Numbered from the stretch's first letter, positions 51,107-60,575 are shown. The stretch: 64,000 nt of DNA from Hymenobacter sp. 15J16-1T3B (GCF_020711235.1 NZ_JAJFAV010000004.1:62001-126000), one strand, 5' to 3'. Notes: generated by a model not told the origin, from the sequence alone. Numbers and translations are program-made.

Positions 51107-52168
51107 ATGATTCGATCCGTACGCTGCCTGTTCCGTGCTTTGTTGGTGGTACCCGCTTTTGCCGGCGGCCTCACGGTTGCTCACGCCCAGGTAGGCGGGC
51201 AGAGCATCTTTTCCTCGCTGAACCTGCCCCCCTCGGCCTACCTGGCCGGCGTGGGCGGCATGAGCGTATCGGGCCGCACCGCCGACCCCAACATGCTCTA
51301 CGGCAACCCGGCCCTGCTCAACTCCGAAATGGACGGACGCCTAGCCCTGAGCTACGGCGGCTACTTGGGCGACATCAAGCAGAGCACCGCCGCCTACGTG
51401 CGCAACTCCGAGAAGCTCGGCCGCTGGGGCTTCGGCCTCTCGTACCTCAGCTACGGCGACTTTGATATGTTCGACCCGGCCGGCAACCCCATGGGCAAGT
51501 TCTCGGTCAACGATTACCACCTGAGCGTGAGCAACGCGCACACCGTGGGGCCGTTCACCATGGGCGCCACGGCCCGCTTCGCCGTGGCCGGCATTGCCGG
51601 CAACCACTCGATGGCCACCCTGCTCGACGTGGGCAGCGTATTCAAGCACCCCGAGAAGGACTTCACCGTGGGCCTTGCCGTGAAAAACCTGGGCTACCAG
51701 GTCAAGCCCTTCGACGGCAGCGACCGGGAGCCGTTGCCCCTGGACGTGCAGCTGGGCACTTCCATCAAGCCCGAGCACATGCCGGTGCGCTTCACCATCA
51801 CCGCCCACCACCTGCAGCAGTTCGACATCGTGTACCTCGACACCCTGCAGAGCCGCACCCAAAGCCTCGACGGCACCACCAAAGTGCCCAAGAAGAGCGT
51901 CGGCGACAAGATTGCGCGCCACTTCACGGTGGGAGGGGAGCTGCTGCTGGGCAAAGGCTTCAACATCCGGGTGTCGTATAACCACATGCGCCGCCGCGAG
52001 CTGCGCCTCGACAACACCTCCGGCGGCGCCGGCTTGGCCTTCGGGGCCATGCTGAAGCTCGGCGCTTACCAGTTTGAGTACACCCGCGCCATGTATCATG
52101 TGTCGGGCGGCGCCAACTACATCACCTTGAGCCGCAACGTGGACGAGCTGTTCGGTAAGAAGAACTAA
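51107..52168 (+). CDS. porQ: Type IX secretion system protein PorQ
   Basis: The 353-residue outer-membrane protein has a signal peptide and the PorQ hallmarks: the mature start VGGQSIFSSLNLPPSAYLAG, MSVSGRTADPNMLYGNPALL, strands such as TMGATARFAVAG, and the C-terminal region YQFEYTRAMYHVSGGANYI. PorQ works with PorV/PorU-type shuttle proteins in the T9SS, which exports and anchors surface proteins. A near-consensus -7 box (TATCTTAG, 51094-51101) lies just before the start. Confidence 0.9.
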   Translation: MIRSVRCLFRALLVVPAFAGGLTVAHAQVGGQSIFSSLNLPPSAYLAGVGGMSVSGRTADPNMLYGNPALLNSEMDGRLALSYGGYLGDIKQSTAAYVRNSEKLGRWGFGLSYLSYGDFDMFDPAGNPMGKFSVNDYHLSVSNAHTVGPFTMGATARFAVAGIAGNHSMATLLDVGSVFKHPEKDFTVGLAVKNLGYQVKPFDGSDREPLPLDVQLGTSIKPEHMPVRFTITAHHLQQFDIVYLDTLQSRTQSLDGTTKVPKKSVGDKIARHFTVGGELLLGKGFNIRVSYNHMRRRELRLDNTSGGAGLAFGAMLKLGAYQFEYTRAMYHVSGGANYITLSRNVDELFGKKN

Positions 52169-52212
52169 GCCGCGCGAGCATTCGGCTACGCCTTGCGGCA
52201 GCCCTAGTAATC

Positions 52213-52361
52213 CATTGCGAGCGAAGCGCGGCAATCCTTCCTCCAGTAGCAGATACAGGACAAAACGTTCCGCCCGAAACCGGTAACCCCAGTTTCGGGC
52301 GATGCTGTTTTCGGTTGGTGCTTCTTGTGCCGCGAGGGGAAAGGTTGCTTCGCTCGCAATG
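52213..52361. repeat. Palindromic element, family D, with internal hairpin
   Basis: Arms 52213-52241 (CATTGCGAGCGAAGCGCGGC ... AATCCTTCC) and 52336-52361 are inverted repeats. Inside is a hairpin CGCCCGAAAC (52271-52280) with GTTTCGGGCG (52292-52301). The element occupies the 340-base gap 52169-52508 between porQ and hslU. Confidence 0.8.
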
Positions 52362-52508
52362 ACTACCGGGTGAACCGTACAGCCGCCGTAGCGCCCGTCT
52401 GCCAGAACGGCACGCCGCTGGTTTCCGCCATCATTTTTGCAGCCGGGCAACCCTCCCGCCGCGGCTTAGTATCTAGTCGGCAGCGGCGTTACTCCGCTTT
52501 TCTCGCTT

Positions 52509-53927
52509 ATGCTCGATTCCGCCACCTTCCTCACGCCGGCCCAGATTGTGGCCGAGCTCGACAAATACATCATCGGCCAGCACGACGCCAAGCGCAACGT
52601 GGCCATTGCCTTGCGCAACCGCTGGCGCCGCCTGCACGCGCCCCAGGACATGCAGCGCGAAATCGTGCCCAACAATATCTTGATGATTGGCTCCACCGGT
52701 GTGGGCAAGACCGAAATTGCCCGCCGCCTTGCCGCCATTGCCGACGCGCCCTTCACTAAGGTCGAAGCCTCGAAGTTCACTGAAGTCGGCTACGTGGGCC
52801 GCGACGTGGAAAGCATGGTGCGCGACTTGGCCGAACAGGCCGTGAACCTGGTGAAGCAGCGCCGCAAGGAAGCCGTGAAAAGCCAAGCCGCCCAAGCCGT
52901 GGAAGACAGCATCCTCGACGCGCTGATTCCGCCGCTGCCCGGCGCAGGCAGCTCGGTGGTGAAGCCCGGGCTGGGGTTTGGGGGCAGCCCGGCGGGGCCC
53001 GACGAAATGCCGTCTTCCGACTTGGAGCTGAACGAACGGACCCGGGAGCGGTTTCGCGAGAAGCTGCGCCGCGGCGAGCTGGAAGAGCGGTTTATCGAAA
53101 TCAAAGTGCAGCAGAGCGGCGGCCCGGGCATCGGGATGATGGGCGGGCCGGCGGGGCTGGATGAGGCCTCGCTGCAGGGCCTGCAGGACATGCTAGGCTC
53201 GATGATGCCCAAGAAAACGCGCAAGCGCAAGGTGTCCATTGCCGAAGCCCGCAAAATTCTCCTCGACGAGGAAGCCGCCAAGCTCATCGACATGGACGAG
53301 GTGAAGGACGAGGCTATTCGCCTGGCCGAAAACGCCGGCATCATCTTCATCGACGAAATCGACAAAGTGGCCTCGGCCAGCGCCAGCAAGGGCGGCCCCG
53401 ACGTGAGCCGCGAAGGCGTGCAGCGCGACCTGCTGCCCATCGTGGAAGGCTCGGCCGTGACGACCAAATACGGCGTGGTCAACACCGACCACATTCTCTT
53501 CATTGCCGCCGGTGCCTTCCACGTCAGCAAGCCTTCCGACCTGATTCCGGAGCTGCAGGGCCGCTTCCCCATCCGGGTGGAGCTGCAGAGTCTGACGAAG
53601 GAAGACTTCTATCGCATCCTCAAAGACCCCAAAAACGCCCTCACCAAGCAGTACGAAGCCCTGCTCAAGGCCGAGGACGTGGAGCTGACTTTCGACGACG
53701 CGGCCCTGGAACAGCTGGCCAGCATTGCCTTTGAAGTCAACAGCGAGGTAGAAAACATCGGTGCCCGCCGCCTGCACACCGTCATGAGCCGCTTGCTCAA
53801 CGACATCCTCTTCGACGTACCCGACCGCATCGGCGCCAATGCCCATATCCAGGTGACGCGCGAGTTGGTGGAGCAGCGTCTGCAAGGAATGGTGCGCAAC
53901 CGCGACCTGAGCCAGTATATTCTCTGA
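52509..53927 (+). CDS. hslU: ATP-dependent protease ATPase subunit HslU (ClpY)
   Basis: The 472-residue protein has Walker A GSTGVGKT (61-68), the GYVGRDVES pore loop (GYVG), FIDEIDKVA as Walker B, a variable I-domain (about 115-240), and the C-terminal tail LSQYIL that docks into the HslV peptidase. It unfolds and feeds substrates to HslV. The peptidase gene hslV is not adjacent and was not found in this window. The gene is followed by a perfect palindromic terminator. Confidence 0.96.
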   Translation: MLDSATFLTPAQIVAELDKYIIGQHDAKRNVAIALRNRWRRLHAPQDMQREIVPNNILMIGSTGVGKTEIARRLAAIADAPFTKVEASKFTEVGYVGRDVESMVRDLAEQAVNLVKQRRKEAVKSQAAQAVEDSILDALIPPLPGAGSSVVKPGLGFGGSPAGPDEMPSSDLELNERTRERFREKLRRGELEERFIEIKVQQSGGPGIGMMGGPAGLDEASLQGLQDMLGSMMPKKTRKRKVSIAEARKILLDEEAAKLIDMDEVKDEAIRLAENAGIIFIDEIDKVASASASKGGPDVSREGVQRDLLPIVEGSAVTTKYGVVNTDHILFIAAGAFHVSKPSDLIPELQGRFPIRVELQSLTKEDFYRILKDPKNALTKQYEALLKAEDVELTFDDAALEQLASIAFEVNSEVENIGARRLHTVMSRLLNDILFDVPDRIGANAHIQVTRELVEQRLQGMVRNRDLSQYIL

Positions 53928-53945
53928 GTGTAGCTAAGCCCTCCC

Positions 53946-53985
53946 AAAGCGGCGGCGCAACCAAGCTTGGTTGCGCCGCCGCTTT
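53946..53985. terminator. Perfect palindromic terminator
   Basis: Two 20-base arms (53946-53965 and 53966-53985) form a perfect palindrome AAAGCGGCGGCGCAACCAAG with no unpaired loop in the DNA, followed by TT. It ends hslU and could also act on the other strand. Confidence 0.85.
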
Positions 53986-54020
53986 TTACGTACGTTTCAG
54001 CCTAACCTTCTTCCATCCGC

Positions 54021-54752
54021 ATGCACTACTACATCATCACCGGTGCCAGCCGGGGCCTCGGCCGGGCCTTGGCCGAAGAGGTGCTGAAACAACCCGACGC
54101 CCACGTGCTGGGCGTATCGCGCCACGCCACCATCGAGCACCCGCGCTACCAGCACCAGCCCCTCGACCTCTCCGACATTGTGGCCGTGCAAAACAACCTC
54201 TACAAGCTCTTTCCCGCCCGCCCCGACGCCAGCAGCCTCACGCTCGTCAACAACGCTGGGGTGATGGGCGAAATCAGCTACGCGGGCGAGCTGCCCAACG
54301 AGCACTACGAGTTTGTGTTCGACGTCAACGTCATTGCGCCGGCTATGCTGATGAACACGTTCTTGAGCGCCTACGGCGGCCTCGCGTGCCCGCGTACCGT
54401 GCTCAACATCAGCAGCGGCGCCGGCCAGCGTCCCGTCGACGGCTGGGGCGCGTACTGCGCTTCCAAGGCGGCGCTGGACATGCTCAGCCAAGTGGCCCAG
54501 AAGGAGCAGGATCAGCGCGGCCGCGGCGTACGCATCCGCAGCCTCGCCCCCGGCACCATCGATACCGATATGCAAGCGCACATCCGGGCCGCGGACGAAG
54601 GAAGCTTTAGCGAGCAGGAGCGGTTTCGCGGCCTTCACCGCGAGCAAGCCCTAGCGCACCCCGACAAGGTGGCGGGCCGCATCGTGCGGTGGCTGGCTGC
54701 ACCCGCGCAAATGAGCCCCAGCGTCGTCTTGCGCATTACCGATCTGGAGTAG
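54021..54752 (+). CDS. SDR family oxidoreductase (sepiapterin/benzil reductase-like)
   Basis: The 243-residue short-chain dehydrogenase has TGASRGLG (7-14), NNAG (77-80), and the catalytic Ser132, Tyr145 and Lys149 (YCASK). The motif order and PGTIDTDMQ region resemble the sepiapterin/benzil reductase (YueD) subgroup. It is a single-gene unit with a hairpin downstream. The substrate is not known. Confidence 0.88.
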   Translation: MHYYIITGASRGLGRALAEEVLKQPDAHVLGVSRHATIEHPRYQHQPLDLSDIVAVQNNLYKLFPARPDASSLTLVNNAGVMGEISYAGELPNEHYEFVFDVNVIAPAMLMNTFLSAYGGLACPRTVLNISSGAGQRPVDGWGAYCASKAALDMLSQVAQKEQDQRGRGVRIRSLAPGTIDTDMQAHIRAADEGSFSEQERFRGLHREQALAHPDKVAGRIVRWLAAPAQMSPSVVLRITDLE

Positions 54753-54771
54753 AACTCCCTGGATCCATAAA

Positions 54772-54805
54772 AAAACCGCCCCGGCCAAGTAGCCGGGGCG
54801 GTTTT
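54772..54805. terminator. Bidirectional terminator
   Basis: The 14-bp stem AAAACCGCCCCGGC (54772-54785) pairs with 54792-54805, with A- and T-runs on either side. It serves the converging SDR and lipoprotein genes. Confidence 0.85.
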
Positions 54806-54865
54806 CAATGTTGACCGAGGTGGAGTGAGCAGGGCTGATGACCAGCCCTGCTCCTCCAGCACACC

Positions 54866-55432
54866 TTACTGGGTGATGGCCACAATGCCGGAGTAGGGGG
54901 CATTGAGGAAGGTCGGGCTGTAATCAACGCGCGAACCGTCCTTCAGCTTCAGCGCGTACGTGAAGCGGAAGCCTTCGTTGGACTTCAGCGAAGCGCGGGT
55001 CAGGGCTACGCGGGCGCCGGTTTGCGAGGCGCCCGAAGGACGGGTCAGGCCCGTTACCAGCTCGTCGATGCCAACCTCTACCGTGCCCGAGGCCGGAGCC
55101 ACGGTGCGCAGCAGCACCGTCGGGCCGCCAATGCCGAGTACCGGAGCGGTCGGCGGGGTCGTGGTAGCCGGTACGTTGTAGCCGACAAACGTGCGGTAGA
55201 CCTCAATGGCGTCTACTTTGCTCACGTCGCCTTCAACCTGAATGTCGAAGCGGGCGTTAGCGGCCCCCGTGCCCTGCACTTCCGCGATTTTAAAGCCGTT
55301 GGAAGCGGACACGTTGGTGAAGACCACCGGGTATTCGACGGTCTTGGGGAAGGGTAAGTTATCCTCGTCGCGGCAGGACGTTGCGGTCAACGTCGAAACA
55401 GCCAGCAGCGCGGCATATAGAATTTTTTTCAT
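54866..55432 (-). CDS. Lipoprotein of the first SusC/SusD locus
   Basis: The 188-residue protein starts MKKILYAALLAVSTLTATSC; the lipobox Cys is at residue 20. The mature protein is strand-rich (KTVEYPVVFTNVSASNGFK; NARFDIQVEGDVSKVDAIEVYRT), like small surface lipoproteins encoded third in SusC/SusD loci. It probably sits at the outer membrane beside the transporter. The fold and ligand are unknown. It follows the susD-like gene 51 bases downstream. Confidence 0.72.
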   Translation of the reverse strand: MKKILYAALLAVSTLTATSCRDEDNLPFPKTVEYPVVFTNVSASNGFKIAEVQGTGAANARFDIQVEGDVSKVDAIEVYRTFVGYNVPATTTPPTAPVLGIGGPTVLLRTVAPASGTVEVGIDELVTGLTRPSGASQTGARVALTRASLKSNEGFRFTYALKLKDGSRVDYSPTFLNAPYSGIVAITQ

Positions 55433-55483
55433 GGCGTGTTGAAGTGAAGGTGGTTGAACCAAAGCCGTCAATGGCAGCTTCGA

Positions 55484-57100
55484 TTACCGGTCCCAGAAAA
55501 TCTTCTCCGTCGTGATGTTCGGCTGGACTTTGGGCGCGTTGATGTTCGTCAGCAGGTCGTTCTGACGGTACGGCAGGCGCACCGGGAAAGCACCCGTCTG
55601 AGTCGTTTGCGAGTCGTTGTCCGTGTCGGCGAACGGTACGGCCGGGTAGCCAGTACGACGGTAGTCGGTGTACACGTCCACACCGGTGCCGTAGTTGGCA
55701 ATGTACTTCTCCGTCATGATGACGGCCAGCTTGGCTTCGTTGTTGGAAGCAGCGTCGTAGCGGGCCAGGGCCGCCGTCACGTAAGCCGTGATGCTAGCAG
55801 CCGGAATGGCCGGAACCCCGGCGGTAGAAGGCTCGGCGGCGGCAACGGCATTCACTTTGGTGAACGAAGCCGTAACCGCGTCGCTGAAGGCGGTGCGAGC
55901 CGCTGCGGGGTTGTTGAGCACCGTCAGCTGCAACTCAGCCTCGATGAACTTGCGGGCGAAGAAGGTGATGAAGCGCTGGGCTACTACGCCCCGGCCCGAA
56001 GCACCCGTAGCCGTACCACCGGCACCGTTGTCATAACGGCCGCCAATCGGGTATAGGCCCTGCAGCGTGCGCGTGTTGGTGGTGTTGGCGCTGGCCTGCG
56101 GCCCGATGCTGCCAAAACGCACCGTCACGAAACGCCCGTCCTGGTAGTCAGCCGTGGTGAGGGGCGTCGTGGAGGCGTACTGGTTGAAGAAGTAGTAGGG
56201 AATACGCGGGTCGTTGTTCCCCTTGAGCAGGTTGTAGAAGTACGGGTTGATGTTGTTCTCGCGGCTCGAAGCGGCGTAGTCGCCCTGGAAGCCGGGGTGC
56301 CGGTTTTCGGGGTTGCCGGCCGAGGTGCCGTACTTGAACTCGAAGTCATCAGCCACGTTGGTAGCAGCACCAGCGGCGGCAGCACCACCGATTTGGTCGG
56401 CCGGAGCGTCGATCAGCGGGCGCACGTTGCTCGATACGTCGCGGGTGAGACGAATCTGGTTGTAGAGCTTCAGCTTCAGCGTGTTGGCCAGACGGATCCA
56501 TTTGGCCTTGTCGCCGCCGTAGATCAGGTCTTCGGTGGCGCTGGGGTTACGGCTGGAGTCGGTGCGGCGCAGGTTGGCAACGCCCTGGTCGATCAAGCCG
56601 AACAGGTCATTGTAGATAGCCTCGTCGTCGTCAAACTTCGGAGCCGGGAACTGCACCCCTTTCAGGGCTTCGGAGTAGGGAATATCACCCCACACGTCTA
56701 CCATCTGGCTGAAGATGTACGCTTTCTGAATCTGGGCAATGCCCACAAACGTCCAGGCGTTCTGCTCGGTACCCTGCATCAGCATCTGCTCGTTGTTTTC
56801 GAGCGCCGACGTGTAGAGGCCCAGCCACTGGTTGTTGAAGTCGTTGCCGCCCAGGCTGAAAGCGCCCACGCGGAAGTTTACGATCTGCTGCACCAGCGCC
56901 GAGGTGGGCTGACCCAGACCGCCAACGCTGTGCCCCAGGTACAGCGACATGCTCGCCTGGGTGGTGGGCATCAACAACGTAATCGGAACCGAAGTCGGGT
57001 TGATCGGGTCGGTGTTGACATCCAGGAATTTGTCGCAGCCGGTAGTGCTCAGCAACAGAAACGTTGCAGCTACGGCGGCCGAAATCTTGGTTATCTTCAT
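55484..57100 (-). CDS. SusD/RagB-family outer membrane lipoprotein (locus 1)
   Basis: The 538-residue lipoprotein starts MKITKISAAVAATFLLLSTTGC (lipobox Cys at 22), followed by DKFLDVNTDPINPTSVP, a common SusD opening. The TPR-like helical body (AQIQKAYIFSQMVDVWGDIPYSEA region; TEKYIANYG) is typical. SusD proteins form the lid over the SusC barrel and bind the nutrient. It lies 41 bases downstream of its SusC partner. Confidence 0.93.
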   Translation of the reverse strand: MKITKISAAVAATFLLLSTTGCDKFLDVNTDPINPTSVPITLLMPTTQASMSLYLGHSVGGLGQPTSALVQQIVNFRVGAFSLGGNDFNNQWLGLYTSALENNEQMLMQGTEQNAWTFVGIAQIQKAYIFSQMVDVWGDIPYSEALKGVQFPAPKFDDDEAIYNDLFGLIDQGVANLRRTDSSRNPSATEDLIYGGDKAKWIRLANTLKLKLYNQIRLTRDVSSNVRPLIDAPADQIGGAAAAGAATNVADDFEFKYGTSAGNPENRHPGFQGDYAASSRENNINPYFYNLLKGNNDPRIPYYFFNQYASTTPLTTADYQDGRFVTVRFGSIGPQASANTTNTRTLQGLYPIGGRYDNGAGGTATGASGRGVVAQRFITFFARKFIEAELQLTVLNNPAAARTAFSDAVTASFTKVNAVAAAEPSTAGVPAIPAASITAYVTAALARYDAASNNEAKLAVIMTEKYIANYGTGVDVYTDYRRTGYPAVPFADTDNDSQTTQTGAFPVRLPYRQNDLLTNINAPKVQPNITTEKIFWDR

Positions 57101-57141
57101 GAGGAAAGTCGAGTAATAAATGCTCTAAGTGAACTGGTGGA

Positions 57142-60100
57142 CTAGAAGTTCACGCGCAGGTTCACGCCGTAGCGACGAGCAGTGGGGGCGTTGGTGTATT
57201 CGAAGCCTTGGGCGTTCGAAGCACCACCGTAGGTATTGGTTTCCGGGTCGAAGTTGGTGTACTTCGGAATGTTGGGCGAGAACCACCACAGGTTGCGACC
57301 GGAGAGGCTCAGCGTCAGGCCGCGGAACGGCGTCTTCTGCAGCAGCGAAGCCGGCACGGTGTACCCCAGCGTTACTTCGCGCAGACGCACCGTCGTGGCA
57401 TCGAACACCGAGAATTCGGCCGGGCCGCTCAACGCGGCCGAACCGGCGCCGAAGTAGTAGTCGTTCAGCGAAACCGCCGTCGTGTTCGGAATGGTCGAAC
57501 CGTCGGGGTTGGTGAGCGGCTGCTGCGTGTTCGGGTTGCCGTACACGCCGTCAATTACCAGGGTCTTGTCTCGGTCTTCCGTGTCCTTGGTCACACCGCG
57601 GCCCAGCAGGGTAGCCACCGTGGTCGAATACACGTCGCCGCCTTTACGGAAGTCGATAACCGATTCGAAGGTGAGGCCCTTGTAGCTAAACGTGTTGGTG
57701 AAGCCCATCAGGTAATCCGGGTTCGGATTGCCGATTACGTCCGTGTTCGTAGTCGGAATCATCGTACCCGTAGACGGGTTGATCAGCACCTTGCCCGACT
57801 GCGGGTCGCGGGCCGCCTTGGTGCCGTAGATGACACCGTAGGGTTGGCCAGCCTTGTGAATGGCCTGCACCCCGCCCGAGAAGTAGTTGGCCGACACGAT
57901 AACTTGCTCCACGCCGTCCGTCAACTTCTCGATGATGTTGCGGTTGCGGGTGAAAGTGGTGAAGCTCGTCCAGCGGAACCCACCGGCGTCAATCGGAACC
58001 AGCGTCAGCGAGCCTTCGACCCCTTTGTTGGAAATTTCACCGAAGTTGGTCACCAGGGAGGTGAAGCCCGTAGCGTAGGGCAGGGGCACCGCGGCAATCT
58101 GAGCCGTAGAACGCTTGTCGTAGTACGTAGCGCTCAGGATGATACGGTCCTTGAGGAAGTTCAAGTCGGTACCAACTTCAAGTTCCTTCGAGAATTCCGG
58201 CGTCAGAGTCGGGTTGCCGATGCTGCCGCCGATGGAGGCGCCCGAAGTGGCCGTGTTGAAGGGGAAGCTAAAGCCGGCAGCGTTGTTGCCGAACGTCGGG
58301 TTCAGCGTGTAACGGCTGGTCAGCTGGTACGGGTTGGCGTCCTTACCGGCGCGGGCGTAGCCGGCGCGCAGCTTGCCCATGTTCAGAATGTCCGACTGAA
58401 TGCCCAGCGCTTCGGTGAAGATCAGCGAGGTGCTGACGCTCGGGTAGAAGAAGCTGCGGTTGTCCTTTGCCAGTGTCGACGTCCATTCGTTACGAGCCGT
58501 GGCGTTCAAGTACACAAAGTCCTTGTAACCCAGGGTCACGTCGCCGAACACACCGAAGATGCGGCGCTTGCTGTAGCCCGAACCAAATTGCGACTGCGAC
58601 TTGGTGTTCTGGATGTCGTCGATGTTGAACAGCAGGTACTGCGAGCCGATAACGGAGGTAGACTTGAACTCGCGCTGGTTGACGTTGTGACCCAGAATGG
58701 CCTTCAGGCTGAAGTCGTCCGTGATGTTCTGGTTGACCGTCAACAGCGTAGTGCCTTCCAACTCGGTGTTGGTGATGGCGTCTTGGATGACTTCACCCAA
58801 GCCGCTGGCACCCACCGAACCCGGCCGGATAAACGAGCGGCGGTTGTCGTTGTAGGTGTTTACACCACCGGTAAAGCTCAGGTTCAGCCACTTCAGCAGG
58901 TCGTAGCTGGCGTTGGCGCTGGTGGCCAAACGGTCAACGCGCGAGGTGTAGCCGTTGTACTTAACCGACCAGTAGGGGTTGTCGGCCTGGCCGGTGAGCC
59001 AGCCGAGTACCGAGCTGTTGGTCAGCGGGTTCTCGTAGGGCAGGCCGCTCAGGTCGAGGCTGCGCGGAATGAACAGCAGGCGGCCCATCACCGAGGCGTT
59101 GCCGATGGCGTTGTTGGCGCCCAGCTGCGGACCGCGCTGGTCCGTGTTGGTGTAAGTCAGGTTTGCCCCGATGCGCAGCTTGTTGTACTGCGCCGAGCCC
59201 CCGGCACTCAGGCTGGTGCGGTTAAACTTGCTTTCCGGAATCATGCCTTCCTGCTGCGAGCGGGAAAGCACAGTGGTGAAGCTAGCGTTGTCGCTGGAAG
59301 CGGTGATGTTAACCGAGTTTTCGAACAGCTTACCCGTGTTGAAGAAGTCCTTCACGTTGTTCGCGTACGCTTGGTACGGAGCGCGGGCGCCCTGGAACTC
59401 GGGGAAGGCCGCAGCGCCACCGGCGATGCCGCTGAGCGGATGCAGCACGTCGGCCGGAGCCTGCGGGCTGCCAAAAGCCGGACCCCACGAACCGTTGGCG
59501 GCCGATTGAGCAAAGTTTGCTCCGGCACCGTACTTGTTCTGGTACTCGGGCAGCGAGGCAATTTTCTCGATGGAGTACGAGGAGTTGAAACCTACGCGGA
59601 TGCCTTTGTCGGCCTTGGAGCGGCTGCCGGTTTTGGTCGTAATCAGGATAACGCCGTTGGCGCCGCGGTTGCCGTAAAGCGCCGCCGCCGCCATGCCTTT
59701 CAGCACGTTAATCGACTCGATGTTGTTCGGGTCGATGTCGGCCAAGCGGTTCGAATACGACGAACCGCGTACCAGCGTGTTGTCCGACGCCGTGTTGGAG
59801 TTGTCGTACGGCACGCCGTCGACCACAAACAGGGGTTGGTTGTTGTTGTTGAGCGAGGTGTTGCCGCGGATAACGATACGCGTCGACGAACCCGGGGCCC
59901 CGCTCGAACCGATGATGTTCACACCGGCGACTTTGCCCTGCAACGTGCGCAGTACGTCCGGTTCGGATTTCTGAACAACTTGCTCGCTTTTAACTTCCGA
60001 AGTAGCGTAGCCAATGGCGCGGGCTTCACGCTGAATGCCCAGTGCCGTTACTACTACTTCGCTCAGTTCCTTGGTGTCAGCGGACAACCCGATGTTGATC

Positions 60101-60369
60101 TGGTTGTCGGTGCCGATGGCTTTGTCAATGCTCAGGTAACCTACCGAGCTGATCTGCAACGTACCGCCTTCGTTGGGCACGCTGAGGGAGAAAGTACCAT
60201 CAGAGTTGGTTGAAACACCGGTCGTGGTACCTTTCAGTAGAACGGTGGCTCCCGGCAAGCCTTCGCCGGTAGCCCGATCGGTAACCCGACCGGAAACCTG
60301 GCGGGTTTGGGCCTCCGCTTGGTGCACAATGGCCGCCAAGGGGATTAAACCCAGTAGAAGTTTATTCAT
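57142..60369 (-). CDS. SusC/RagA-family TonB-linked outer membrane transporter (locus 1)
   Basis: The 1075-residue transporter has a signal peptide (MNKLLLGLIPLAAIVHQAEA), a carboxypeptidase-like strand domain (QVSGRVTDRATGEGLPGATV), a TonB-box-like segment (ELSEVVVTALG), a plug (RGNTSLNNNNQPLFVVDGVP; KGMAAAALYGNRGANGVIL) and a large barrel ending RRYGVNLRVNF. It imports nutrients using TonB energy with the SusD partner downstream. A tetramer repeat lies just before the start codon. Confidence 0.95.
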   Translation of the reverse strand: MNKLLLGLIPLAAIVHQAEAQTRQVSGRVTDRATGEGLPGATVLLKGTTTGVSTNSDGTFSLSVPNEGGTLQISSVGYLSIDKAIGTDNQINIGLSADTKELSEVVVTALGIQREARAIGYATSEVKSEQVVQKSEPDVLRTLQGKVAGVNIIGSSGAPGSSTRIVIRGNTSLNNNNQPLFVVDGVPYDNSNTASDNTLVRGSSYSNRLADIDPNNIESINVLKGMAAAALYGNRGANGVILITTKTGSRSKADKGIRVGFNSSYSIEKIASLPEYQNKYGAGANFAQSAANGSWGPAFGSPQAPADVLHPLSGIAGGAAAFPEFQGARAPYQAYANNVKDFFNTGKLFENSVNITASSDNASFTTVLSRSQQEGMIPESKFNRTSLSAGGSAQYNKLRIGANLTYTNTDQRGPQLGANNAIGNASVMGRLLFIPRSLDLSGLPYENPLTNSSVLGWLTGQADNPYWSVKYNGYTSRVDRLATSANASYDLLKWLNLSFTGGVNTYNDNRRSFIRPGSVGASGLGEVIQDAITNTELEGTTLLTVNQNITDDFSLKAILGHNVNQREFKSTSVIGSQYLLFNIDDIQNTKSQSQFGSGYSKRRIFGVFGDVTLGYKDFVYLNATARNEWTSTLAKDNRSFFYPSVSTSLIFTEALGIQSDILNMGKLRAGYARAGKDANPYQLTSRYTLNPTFGNNAAGFSFPFNTATSGASIGGSIGNPTLTPEFSKELEVGTDLNFLKDRIILSATYYDKRSTAQIAAVPLPYATGFTSLVTNFGEISNKGVEGSLTLVPIDAGGFRWTSFTTFTRNRNIIEKLTDGVEQVIVSANYFSGGVQAIHKAGQPYGVIYGTKAARDPQSGKVLINPSTGTMIPTTNTDVIGNPNPDYLMGFTNTFSYKGLTFESVIDFRKGGDVYSTTVATLLGRGVTKDTEDRDKTLVIDGVYGNPNTQQPLTNPDGSTIPNTTAVSLNDYYFGAGSAALSGPAEFSVFDATTVRLREVTLGYTVPASLLQKTPFRGLTLSLSGRNLWWFSPNIPKYTNFDPETNTYGGASNAQGFEYTNAPTARRYGVNLRVNF

Positions 60370-60378
60370 GAAAAATTG

Positions 60379-60394
60379 GAGTGAGTGAGTGAGT
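60379..60394. repeat. Tetramer tandem repeat (GAGT)4 in the susC 5' leader
   Basis: Four copies of GAGT (ACTC on the coding strand) run 60379-60394, ten to twenty-five bases before the susC start codon at 60369. Confidence 0.85.
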
Positions 60395-60409
60395 AGAGAA
60401 CCTCTCTAC

Positions 60410-60417
60410 TAAATGTA
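60410..60417 (-). promoter_or_regulatory. Bacteroidota promoter of the first susC-like gene
   Basis: On the minus strand TACATTTA is one mismatch from TAnnTTTG, with a TTG 19 bases upstream. The start codon is about 40 bases downstream. The 206-base gap is AT-rich. Confidence 0.55.
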
Positions 60418-60522
60418 CTGCACCTCTGTACAATAGCAATGCATTTAATGCACTTTTAATGATAATCCTATCCGAATAGCGCTGAATTATAAACGGATGC
60501 GCGGATTTCCTATCTAAAAAAA

Positions 60523-60555
60523 AATCGGCCTGATCGAGCGTCGATCAGGCCGATT
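60523..60555 (-). terminator. Rho-independent terminator of Sus locus 2
   Basis: The 15-bp stem AATCGGCCTGATCGA (60523-60537) pairs with 60541-60555 around a GCG loop. On the minus strand it is followed by a run of nine T, the strongest intrinsic terminator in the window, just after the SusD-like gene. Confidence 0.9.
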
Positions 60556-60575
60556 GGCACAAGGGCCGCGAGTGG

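Noticed and set aside
57208-60213. Very long plus-strand open frame opposite the first SusC gene
   Set aside because: It is the antisense of a clear SusC transporter; the protein is low-complexity, lacks domains, and has no start signals. High GC keeps such frames open.
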